Source: Bacteroidales bacterium (GTDB lineage Bacteria; Bacteroidota; Bacteroidia; Bacteroidales; VadinHA17). Taken from it: a stretch of 6,245 nt of DNA. Where the stretch lies: positions 1 to 6,245 of the forward strand of contig DNOQ01000159.1 in the NCBI GenBank assembly GCA_003501665.1, given 5' to 3'. Below, piece by piece: positions 1 through 6,095 of this stretch (position 1 is its first letter; each line of letters opens with the position of its first letter). Below the pieces are notes generated by a model. The model was given only the letters and a program-made list of their open reading frames with translations, searched no databases and was not told the DNA's origin. The translations under genes and the position numbers were made by a program.

Positions 1-291
1 CATAACGGCATAACTGGGTTTCGGGGGAACAAAATGAGGATCCTGTTCTCCGCTTGCTATATATGAGACCACTGCTTTGTCGCGTGCTATTTCTTCTGTA
101 ATGGTGGCAAAATCAGAAAACGAGCATATAATATTAAGTTGCCTGCCTGATTGTCCGCCTCTGTACCGGAACTGATTTCTTTGCTGATTCTGCCCCTGTG
201 CCTTATGGTTTATGCCCGTGAATATTATAAGGGCCGACAGGAGGAAAGCTGTTTTCAGACCAGAGCCTATATATCGAATTTTATTTCTCAT
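1..291 (-). CDS. Metal (probably zinc) ABC transporter substrate-binding protein, ZnuA/TroA family, 5' part only
   Basis: Periplasmic binding protein that would capture Zn(II) or Mn(II) and hand it to an ABC permease. Only the first 97 codons are present; the frame stays open through the left edge. The ATG at 291 is followed by a signal peptide: basic residues within 1-13, a hydrophobic core at about 14-27 (TAFLLSALIIFTGI) and probable cleavage near AQG-Q at 31-34. No lipobox cysteine is seen. The mature protein starts with a short Gln/Arg/Gly-rich linker, then the TroA-fold opening (LNIICSFSDFATITEEIARD, residues 52-71) and the family motif GEQDPHFVPPKPS at 81-93, where the His of DPHF is normally the first metal ligand. 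The start lies 21 bp after the stop of the outer-membrane protein gene, so they probably share a transcript. Family assignment is strong. Metal specificity is not decided by this part, although the neighbours favour zinc. Confidence 0.88.
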   Translation of the reverse strand, partial: MRNKIRYIGSGLKTAFLLSALIIFTGINHKAQGQNQQRNQFRYRGGQSGRQLNIICSFSDFATITEEIARDKAVVSYIASGEQDPHFVPPKPSYAVM

Positions 292-312
292 AGTTATGTA
301 ATTATATCATTT

Positions 313-1665
313 TTAATAAGATTCATGTTTATGGGGTCCCATTGCCCAGCATACCTGCAGGAAGATCGTATGATCGTTTGGCAGGGCACCGGGTGGATAA
401 GGATCCATCCCTGCAATATTTCTGCGGTTATATTGATATTGTATCCTGGTAAAAACAAATTCACTTTGCCAGAAATCAAGATTAATGGTATAATCCCATT
501 CATATTGATTCCTGTCCAAGGGTAATTCCGAATAACCTATTCTTCCCCCTACCCAGAACCTTGCGTTTAGTTTATTCTGTACCGAGGAATAAAATCCTTT
601 ACTGCCGATTGTTCCATTATTTTCTTTCCTGGAACTATAGAATAGCTCTGTTTTCCAGTCGAAAGTCCTGTATTTTTCTCTTCCTGCAGGCACCCATTTA
701 TATTCTAATCCAAGGCTGCTTACATACGAATAGTTATTTCCTTCCGAAGGATTGCGACCGGCAACACTGCTTAACCTGAATTCAAAATAACTGTCCCGGG
801 ATATATCATAATAATTTTTAAACTGTCCGGAATATTGCATGCTGTTATTGCCAAAGCTGAAATTATCTCCGGTATTGGTTCCCCTGACCACAGTTAAATC
901 GAGAGTAGTGGCATCAGAAAAGAGAATTTCGGGCAGCATGAAAGATGAAGAAAGCCCTGCACCACCCAATCCCTTGTTGCTGAAAAGATTTACCAGCGCC
1001 CTGGGGCGGTCAAACTGTGGAAGTGCATGATCGTGATACCTGTTGAGCGGGCCGAATTCGGTATAAAATATTCCAAGCTTAAGATTCATTTTCAGAGGAA
1101 GATTAAGCCATTCCATATATGCTTCTTCAATGCTGATTGCTTCTTTTGAAATTGAAATGAATGTTTTACCACGGGTGAACGGATCCAGGGGAGATTCAAG
1201 TGCAAGTTCAACTTCCCTTAAAAAAAATCCGTTATTCCCATAGGAAACATCTCCGGGCTCAGATAAAGATTCATGTTTTGAAGAGCTGACCGCACCAAAA
1301 AAATCTCCTCCAAGACTTATATTTGGATTAAGGGCCTGCTGCTGGCGTACTCCGCTTTGAAATTTCACAGACAGATCCTCCTCTTTTTCCTTTTCCTGTA
1401 CCGAAAGCTTATTAGCTTCGTCAAGCAACTTCTTCAGATCATTTTCTGCTTCTTCCTGCTCTTTTTTCAGAATAAAATCATCGATCAGTGAATCAAGTCT
1501 GGTGCTGATTGATTCGTTCTCACTCTTCATCTGTATCAATTCACTTTTCAACAAAGCGAGCGAGTCCTGCAATGATTTATTTATCAGCTGTTGTTGCTGG
1601 CCGGACAGAGAACTGACGGAGGTGTAAATAAGAGCAAGAATTAATTTAAAAATCCTATTTCTCAT
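313..1665 (-). CDS. Outer-membrane beta-barrel protein with N-terminal coiled coil, probable metal-linked porin
   Basis: A 450-residue predicted outer-membrane protein. Visible parts: a signal peptide (about 1-22, cleavage near SLSG-Q), a highly charged Lys/Glu/Leu segment at about 30-100 that reads as a periplasmic coiled coil, and then a barrel from about 113 to the end with alternating aromatic/polar strands. Recognisable landmarks are LNPNISLGGDF (112-122), LREVELALES (149-158), DPFTRG (161-166), EEAYMEW (180-186) and NRYHDHALPQFDRP (208-221). It ends in an amphipathic strand followed by MGPHKHESY. I recognise this pattern from poorly characterised outer-membrane proteins found beside zinc-uptake genes; transport of metal or a metal chelate is inferred, not shown. 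No TonB plug domain is visible. ATG at 1665, no Shine-Dalgarno. It sits 82 bp downstream of the HxH membrane protein gene and 21 bp upstream of the substrate-binding protein gene, supporting one metal-uptake transcription unit. Confidence 0.8.
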   Translation of the reverse strand: MRNRIFKLILALIYTSVSSLSGQQQQLINKSLQDSLALLKSELIQMKSENESISTRLDSLIDDFILKKEQEEAENDLKKLLDEANKLSVQEKEKEEDLSVKFQSGVRQQQALNPNISLGGDFFGAVSSSKHESLSEPGDVSYGNNGFFLREVELALESPLDPFTRGKTFISISKEAISIEEAYMEWLNLPLKMNLKLGIFYTEFGPLNRYHDHALPQFDRPRALVNLFSNKGLGGAGLSSSFMLPEILFSDATTLDLTVVRGTNTGDNFSFGNNSMQYSGQFKNYYDISRDSYFEFRLSSVAGRNPSEGNNYSYVSSLGLEYKWVPAGREKYRTFDWKTELFYSSRKENNGTIGSKGFYSSVQNKLNARFWVGGRIGYSELPLDRNQYEWDYTINLDFWQSEFVFTRIQYQYNRRNIAGMDPYPPGALPNDHTIFLQVCWAMGPHKHESY

Positions 1666-1718
1666 TGAAAGTACTTATTAGTGATGAAATTCAGGATCAA
1701 TTAAAAAATTGAATGGTT

Positions 1719-1738
1719 GACTGAAAGATCATTCAGTC
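1719..1738. repeat. Perfect 7-bp inverted repeat between two metal-locus genes
   Basis: The sequence GACTGAA-AGATCA-TTCAGTC forms a perfect 7-bp inverted repeat around a 6-bp centre. It begins 9 bp past the stop of the HxH protein gene and lies about 53 bp upstream of the outer-membrane protein start. In minus-strand RNA it could form a small hairpin, and a T6 run follows after about nine bases. It could therefore be a weak terminator or attenuator that tunes expression along the operon, or a regulator-binding site. The sequence shows symmetry only. Confidence 0.4.
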
Positions 1739-1747
1739 CCTGAAAAG

Positions 1748-2128
1748 TTAATAAGCCTGAGTGGGAGGAGCGTGGTAATTTTTTAAAAAATAAAGATCAG
1801 GATTACCAAAAATTATCACATGTGACCGGGTTTTTATTTCATGCCCGAAGAGTAAATAAATCAAAAAAAGAATATAAAGATATATCCAGAAAACAGTGTT
1901 GGACAACTGGTCGAGGAAAATAAATTCTGCAGAAGTATGATTATGTTTCTGGAATGGCTCCCCGGTGCTTTTGTTATCAAAAGGATGAGAGTGTTTTATA
2001 ACAAGTCCCGATGATAATTTATGCATATGCTGATTTATTGTTGTATTTGTAAGAAAGACAACAGTAGTCATCAATATGACAGGAATAATAAAACGACCTA
2101 TTTTCCTGATGTGGGACAATTTCAGCAC
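1748..2128 (-). CDS. Small two-helix membrane protein with three HxH pairs, metal-locus associated
   Basis: Hypothetical protein of about 126 residues, counted from a GTG at 2128. A TTG at 2119 (123 residues) and an ATG at 2071 (107 residues) are alternatives. I prefer the upstream starts because the ATG would remove most of the first membrane helix (about 7-27, preceded by Arg-Lys). The frame is open further upstream to 2323, but that stretch overlaps the plus-strand gene remnant and looks like chance. The loop between the helices holds three HxH pairs: H34/H36, H46/H48 and H62/H64. The second helix is at about 78-95 (FWIYLYILFLIYLLFG). A short tail ends in YHAPPTQAY. I recall similar short Bacteroidota proteins with HxH pairs, an HPF motif and a PP near the C terminus beside metal-transport genes. 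Metal binding or sensing at the periplasmic face is inference. It is the first gene of the left-hand unit. Confidence 0.62.
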   Translation of the reverse strand: MLKLSHIRKIGRFIIPVILMTTVVFLTNTTINQHMHKLSSGLVIKHSHPFDNKSTGEPFQKHNHTSAEFIFLDQLSNTVFWIYLYILFLIYLLFGHEIKTRSHVIIFGNPDLYFLKNYHAPPTQAY

Positions 2129-2148
2129 ATTTTGATTTTCAGGGCATA

Positions 2149-2165
2149 AAAATATAATATATTTT
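2149..2165. promoter_or_regulatory. AT-only 17-bp palindrome upstream of the metal locus, candidate operator
   Basis: AAAATATA-A-TATATTTT is a perfect 8-1-8 palindrome about 20 bp upstream of the proposed GTG start of the HxH protein. Odd-centred palindromes of this kind resemble the geometry of Fur/Zur-family boxes, and the position is right for repressing a zinc-uptake unit. The site is entirely A/T in an AT-rich leader, so chance is a serious alternative. No matching copy was seen elsewhere in the window. Confidence 0.3.
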
Positions 2166-2184
2166 GTATTTAGGTTAAAGTTCT

Positions 2185-2481
2185 GTGTTAAAAGGTGTAA
2201 AAAATCTGACAGATAAAATAATTTTTCCCGGCGAAATACCACGGTTAACCGGATTTGAATCGCAGAAAACCTCTTTTGTATTTGAAGACGGATCTCCCGA
2301 TTTTGTAATGGACGACAGTGCACTTGTATTAATAAAGCCCGAAGGCCTTTTTGTAGTAACAGGGTGCGGGCATTCAGGAATAGTCAATACATTTGAGTAT
2401 GCAAGAAAAATTACAGGAATAAACAAGCTATTTGGAGTAATGGGAGGATTGCATCTTAAAGAGAACGATGTTCAGACACGG
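2185..2481 (+). pseudogene. Remnant of a COG1237-type metallo-beta-lactamase-fold protein, truncated at both ends
   Basis: This is the only credible coding sequence on the plus strand. The open frame gives about 99 family-like residues. Hallmarks are PGEIPRLTGFE (15-25), a PDFVMDDSALVL segment (38-49), TGCGHSGIVNT (59-69) and GVMGGLHL (84-91). They match the later part of the MBL-fold family related to dihydropterin ribofuranosylaminobenzene 5'-phosphate synthase-like proteins. The HxHxDH metal site of the N-terminal half is absent: an in-frame TAA lies at 2176-2178, and the first possible start is a GTG at 2185. After about residue 99 the frame enters the tail of the Mrp gene in antisense, reaches a stop at 2509-2511 and gives no family-like sequence, so the usual C-terminal HCTG-type ending is missing too. 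Two ligand-type histidines remain (H63, H90). It is probably non-functional. The lack of frameshifts or internal stops suggests recent damage. Confidence 0.8.
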
Positions 2482-2482
2482 G

Positions 2483-3319
2483 TCACTTCTTGGTCTCGGT
2501 TTTCGCGATAATCGTTTCTGCAATCTGTTCAAAAGCAGTAACCACCGATTTGTTTTTCTGGCTGAAAACGCTTAACCCCTGTTCTGCAGCTTCTCCTACT
2601 TCCATAACAAGGGGTATCTGGCCAAGGAGATCCGTATCGAATTCTTTTGCGAGTTTCATGCCGCCTCCCTTTCCAAATATATAGTATATTTCATCGGGAT
2701 GTTTTTCGGGGGAAAACCACGACATGTTTTCAATTACACCAATGATCGGAACCTTAAGATCGGGATTAGTGAACATTGATGCTGCTTTGCGGGCATCATT
2801 AAGTGAGATTTCCTGGGGAGTTGTTACGATCAATGCACCCGAGAGATTAAGCTTCTGAGTTGTTGTAAGCTGAATGTCGCTCGTTCCGGGAGGGAAATCA
2901 ATGATCATATAATCAATGTCACCCCACTGAGTGCCGCCGAGCAGCTGTGTAACAGCTTTTCCCGCCATTGGCCCACGCCATATAAGAGATTGTTTACGGT
3001 CCACAAAGAATCCAATGGAAATAATGCTGACTCCATATTTTTTTATAGGGAAAAAGATCTCTTTATCACCGATTGCCGATACATCAGGTCTTGCATCTTC
3101 TATTCCGAACATTTTAGGGATTGTCGGTCCAAAGATATCTGCATCGAACAAGGCAGTATTCAGGCCGTTTCGTGCAAATGCAATTGCAAGATTGGCTGCC
3201 ACGGTTGATTTCCCTACTCCGCCTTTTCCTGATGCAACAACAATAATGTTTTTTATCCCTTCCATCGGGATTTTTTCGAACAGATCGCTCACTTTTTTTG
3301 ATTCAGGATTTTTTTCCAT
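2483..3319 (-). CDS. mrp: Mrp/NBP35 (ApbC-like) P-loop ATPase, cysteine-free, without MIP18 domain
   Basis: Cytoplasmic ATPase of the Mrp/NBP35/ApbC family, whose members carry or help load Fe-S clusters. The 278-residue protein shows the deviant Walker A SGKGGVGKS (30-38), the DADIFGP switch (59-65), WRGPMAGKAV (114-123), the Walker B-like DFPPGTSD (141-148) and the ENMSWF...YYIFGKGGG segment (197-220). It lacks the N-terminal MIP18/DUF59 domain found in longer Mrp proteins. The CxxC that ligates the shared cluster in many family members is replaced by a Ser-Pro-Glu-Lys-type stretch, as I recall for Bacteroidota Mrp. The whole protein has no cysteine, so it cannot hold a cluster through its own thiols. 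ATG at 3319, with Met19 a possible internal start. The start lies inside the preceding ATPase gene (31-nt overlap). Last gene of the right-hand operon. Its stop abuts the opposing MBL remnant. Confidence 0.92.
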   Translation of the reverse strand: MEKNPESKKVSDLFEKIPMEGIKNIIVVASGKGGVGKSTVAANLAIAFARNGLNTALFDADIFGPTIPKMFGIEDARPDVSAIGDKEIFFPIKKYGVSIISIGFFVDRKQSLIWRGPMAGKAVTQLLGGTQWGDIDYMIIDFPPGTSDIQLTTTQKLNLSGALIVTTPQEISLNDARKAASMFTNPDLKVPIIGVIENMSWFSPEKHPDEIYYIFGKGGGMKLAKEFDTDLLGQIPLVMEVGEAAEQGLSVFSQKNKSVVTAFEQIAETIIAKTETKK

Positions 3320-4158
3320 ATTATTTTTATTTTATTGCTTATTTCATGTTCAGGATTGAATTCCGTTATACTTTTTGACTGTATCATTGCCTCTGTGATT
3401 ATTCTGTCAAAAGGAAGCTGTCCGGCGATGGTGATGCCGTTCTGAACACACCAATCCTCAATCTGTCGTCCCATCGAAATATTAATATCACATTTGTTTA
3501 TGATAAGGTATGCCGGCAGGTTAAATTTCTTTACAATACCAACTGTTCTTTTCATATCATGCAAACCGGATATTGTTGGTTCGGTGACAATAACCACTTT
3601 ATCCACGCCGGTGATGGTTGAAATTACCGGGCACCCGATACCGGGTGGTCCGTCGAGTATAATGGTTCCAATACCATTTTCCTTTGCTGTTTGTTTAGCC
3701 TTTTCCCTTACCATATTTACCAGCTTTCCGGAATTTTCTTCACCGGGAGCAAGCCGGCCATAAACCATTCTGCCATTCCGGAACGACCCTGAATATAATC
3801 TGCTTTTATCATTAGGGATCATGTTTATGGCATTTTCGGGGCATATTCGTGAACAAAGAAAACATCCGTCACAGGATATTTCAGAAATTATTACCTTATC
3901 TTTTTTATCAGATATTGCATCAAAGCGGCAATAATTTATACATAAACCGCAGCCGGTGCACAGATCGTAATTTATTACTGCTTTATGTCCGGAAATATAG
4001 ACAATTTCTTCTTCATGTACCGGGCTGAATATTAAAAACAGGTTAGCGGCATCAACATCACAGTCGGCAAGAACAACATTGCCATTCAGTGTGGCAAACG
4101 CAGCGCTTATACTCGATTTTCCTGTCCCTCCTTTACCGCTTATTATTGCTATTTCCAT
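3289..4158 (-). CDS. MinD-superfamily P-loop ATPase with inserted 2x[4Fe-4S] ferredoxin domain (second copy)
   Basis: Cytoplasmic ATPase of the MinD/Mrp superfamily with a ferredoxin domain spliced between the Walker A region and the rest of the fold. From the ATG at 4158 it has 289 residues: deviant Walker A SGKGGTGKS (7-15), DCDVDAAN (32-39), two CxxCxxCxxxC clusters (C67/70/73/77 and C96/99/102/106), the family segment GRLAPGEENSGKLV (134-147) and the Walker B-like LDGPPGIGCP (168-177). I chose 4158 over an in-frame ATG at 4203 because Walker A should start within the first ten residues. The start lies 26 nt inside the preceding ATPase gene, and the 3' end overlaps mrp by 31 nt. Paired paralogues of this kind occur in anaerobes, for example in the orp locus of Desulfovibrio. 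The likely role is ATP-dependent electron transfer or metallocluster maturation; the substrate is unknown. Confidence 0.93.
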   Translation of the reverse strand: MEIAIISGKGGTGKSSISAAFATLNGNVVLADCDVDAANLFLIFSPVHEEEIVYISGHKAVINYDLCTGCGLCINYCRFDAISDKKDKVIISEISCDGCFLCSRICPENAINMIPNDKSRLYSGSFRNGRMVYGRLAPGEENSGKLVNMVREKAKQTAKENGIGTIILDGPPGIGCPVISTITGVDKVVIVTEPTISGLHDMKRTVGIVKKFNLPAYLIINKCDINISMGRQIEDWCVQNGITIAGQLPFDRIITEAMIQSKSITEFNPEHEISNKIKIIWKKILNQKK

Positions 4159-5011
4159 TCTGTTTAAGTATATTTTCAACAACAGCCAGAAGTTGTTGTC
4201 CAAAAAAGGGATCCGATTCCGAAACTAATTTACCTGTGGAATATAATTCTGCTATCTCTTTTTTGTAAGGTATTTCCAGTAAAAGAGGGATGTTTTCATC
4301 ATCAAGATATTCCTGAACCCGGGTATTCCCCAGTCCTGCCCTGTTGATTATGACTCCGAACTTTTTGTTGATCGCTTTGAGGGTTTCAACACTCTGTCGC
4401 AGGTCACTGAGCCCGAAAGGTGTTGGTTCGGTAACAAGTATAACATAATCCGATTGTTCAACTGTCTGAATAAAAGGGCATGATGTTCCCGGGGGAGAAT
4501 CCAGAACAGTTATTCCGGTTTGCACTTTGATCTGTTTAATGGCAGCTTTGATAACACTTACAGGCGACATAACCCCGATATTCATCCGTGCTTCGATAAG
4601 TGAGTAAGAGTTGTTATATGAATATGAAGTAACATTGCCAAGTGGAAAAGGTTTTTCAGAGATGGCGTCATAATCACATGCAACACTGCATGCACCGCAA
4701 CCATGACAGAGATCTTCAATAACATTTATTATTTTGGATGGGGGAAGCATAAAAATGGCATTATAATTACAATATTCATGACATTTCCCGCAAAAAGTAC
4801 ATTTATTGGTGTCGATAACCGGTACCAGGTGGGTAACTTCAATTGCTGAATTCAGTTTTACATCAAAGAATGCAACTGCATTTGGCGCCTCTGCATCACA
4901 GTCAACCAGAACAGCATCAATCTGATTGCTCATGAGAGTATAAAAAATGTTTGTGGCTACAAATGTTTTACCTGTCCCTCCTTTTCCGCTTGCAATTGCA
5001 ATTTTAAACAT
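4133..5011 (-). CDS. MinD-superfamily P-loop ATPase with inserted 2x[4Fe-4S] ferredoxin domain (first copy)
   Basis: Paralogue of the following gene, with the same architecture, 292 residues. Walker A is SGKGGTGKT (8-16), followed by DCDAEAPN (37-44). Two ferredoxin clusters are complete (C71/74/77/81 and C102/105/108/112), and the Walker B-like LDSPPGTSCP is at 170-179. It differs from its partner by lacking the APGEENSGKLV segment: it reads ARMNIGVMSPVSVIK there, and it has a Tyr/Asn/Ser-rich stretch at about 129-137. The two are therefore distinct subfamilies that probably form a heterodimer, as the deviant Walker A lysine (K10) normally acts across a dimer interface. ATG at 5011, 16 nt after the stop of the HdrB-like gene, with no Shine-Dalgarno. 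Likely role: nucleotide-gated electron or cluster transfer; the partner protein is not established from sequence. Confidence 0.93.
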   Translation of the reverse strand: MFKIAIASGKGGTGKTFVATNIFYTLMSNQIDAVLVDCDAEAPNAVAFFDVKLNSAIEVTHLVPVIDTNKCTFCGKCHEYCNYNAIFMLPPSKIINVIEDLCHGCGACSVACDYDAISEKPFPLGNVTSYSYNNSYSLIEARMNIGVMSPVSVIKAAIKQIKVQTGITVLDSPPGTSCPFIQTVEQSDYVILVTEPTPFGLSDLRQSVETLKAINKKFGVIINRAGLGNTRVQEYLDDENIPLLLEIPYKKEIAELYSTGKLVSESDPFFGQQLLAVVENILKQNGNSNNKR

Positions 5012-5027
5012 ATTACAAATGATATAA

Positions 5028-6095
5028 TCAGCAACATTTCAATACTTTTGGAAGTTCGGGACTACCAAGATCTTCATTGTTAACTCCTTTGTATTTCTTA
5101 TCCGGATCGTATTTAATACCAAGCTTTTCGAGCAAAGGTTCAATTGACACCTGATGAATTTGTAATCCGATATCCCATGGGTCATACCCCAGAAGAAGTC
5201 CGGCAATCTCTTCATATGTCAGAACCGGAATCCCAAAGCCGTTTTCACCATAAGTCTTGCCATCCTGTTCTGCTATGACATATTGCCAGCGGTCGAGGAA
5301 AAAAGTACAACCCGGACAATTTGCAATTATAAGATCAGGTTTATAAGGGAGCATTGAATCAAATTTCTTTTTTGAGTTGGTAACAGAATAACCCCTGTTC
5401 GATTTAAGGAGATATTGTCTGAATCCGAAGCCACAGCAATGACGTCTTTCGGGATAATCAACCTGCTTACCCCCCCATTCATCAGTCAATCCGGCAAGAA
5501 CGTATGGATATTCGGCGCCTCCAATGCCATGTTCAGGGAAGATTTTCGCGTAATGACAACCAATATGATCAACAACTTTAAGAGCTTCCCCTGTATTTAC
5601 ATTCACCAGTTTGTATTTTGCTTTTTCCATTATTTCTTTGCGGAATTTGTAAATGACATCACTGGCATGAACAAGATTTTTTGGTATTTCAAAGGTTCTT
5701 CCTGTAGCACGTTTTAGTGATTCACGCGTCTTTTGGAGTGTTCCCGGAAAGTGTTTCCATGTTTCGAGTATTTCGACATAAATACCAAAAGAGGTTACAC
5801 ATGAAACTATGAAATTTTCATATCCTGCCTCATTCATCAATGAAAACTGCCGGGCAACAACTGTCATAATTGTTTCCATGGGAATCAGTCCGGAATGATA
5901 TGCAATTCCTGTGCAGGATGTTTGTTTTATATCATCAAAAACATCTTTGCCAAGAACATCTTTCAGTATATCCATGTAAAGATTTTCAGCAGCAGGAAAA
6001 ATGTTCTGCCTTATGCAGCTACGTGCAAAATAATATTTATCATCTGCTATTTCTTTCTGATAAGCATCCCAGTTTTCATTTTTCCTGATCTTCAC
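5028..6095 (-). CDS. HdrB-like CCG-domain iron-sulfur protein (heterodisulfide reductase subunit B family)
   Basis: A 355-residue protein of the HdrB family, whose CCG domains bind noncubane [4Fe-4S] clusters that reduce disulfides in methanogens. In a bacterium the substrate is unknown. The C-terminal site is complete: C180, C220-C221 and C260/C263 (CX39CCX38CxxC), including HCCGFG and NCPGC. The N-terminal site is reduced: C27, then Ser60-Cys61 in place of CC, and C99 with Ser102 in place of the last Cys, so three of five ligands remain. It ends in a Cys-Cys pair (354-355) and has about 18 extra N-terminal residues compared with what I expect for HdrB. Start: the frame is closed by a TAA at 6114-6116, and the first usable codon is a GTG at 6095; the next ATG (residue 41) would cut off C27. 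No HdrA or HdrC is seen. It is the first gene of the operon inside this window, with the ATPase genes directly behind it. Confidence 0.9.
   Translation of the reverse strand: MKIRKNENWDAYQKEIADDKYYFARSCIRQNIFPAAENLYMDILKDVLGKDVFDDIKQTSCTGIAYHSGLIPMETIMTVVARQFSLMNEAGYENFIVSCVTSFGIYVEILETWKHFPGTLQKTRESLKRATGRTFEIPKNLVHASDVIYKFRKEIMEKAKYKLVNVNTGEALKVVDHIGCHYAKIFPEHGIGGAEYPYVLAGLTDEWGGKQVDYPERRHCCGFGFRQYLLKSNRGYSVTNSKKKFDSMLPYKPDLIIANCPGCTFFLDRWQYVIAEQDGKTYGENGFGIPVLTYEEIAGLLLGYDPWDIGLQIHQVSIEPLLEKLGIKYDPDKKYKGVNNEDLGSPELPKVLKCC

Noticed and set aside
151..525. Plus-strand open frame of 124 codons
   Set aside because: It is antisense to the start of the metal-binding protein gene and the end of the barrel gene, has no family-like motif, and both minus-strand genes are well supported.
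1701..1712. Short CAATT/AATTG-type inverted repeat next to the 7-bp stem
   Set aside because: Five AT-rich base pairs around an A-run are expected by chance and give no stable hairpin.
2129..2323. N-terminal extension of the HxH protein frame up to an ATG at 2323
   Set aside because: The extension overlaps the MBL remnant, lacks family character, and would place about 65 unrelated residues ahead of the first membrane helix.
2931..3359. Plus-strand open frame of 142 codons opposite mrp
   Set aside because: Its residues mirror conserved Mrp codons; the minus-strand Mrp motifs are unambiguous.
4159..4203. Longer start for the second MinD-ferredoxin ATPase at 4203
   Set aside because: It would add 15 residues before the Walker A strand, whereas the paralogue and family start directly with Met-x-Ile-Ala-Ile.
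5415..5717. Plus-strand open frame of 100 codons within the HdrB-like gene
   Set aside because: It is antisense to the conserved HCCGFG region and shows no domain or coding character of its own.
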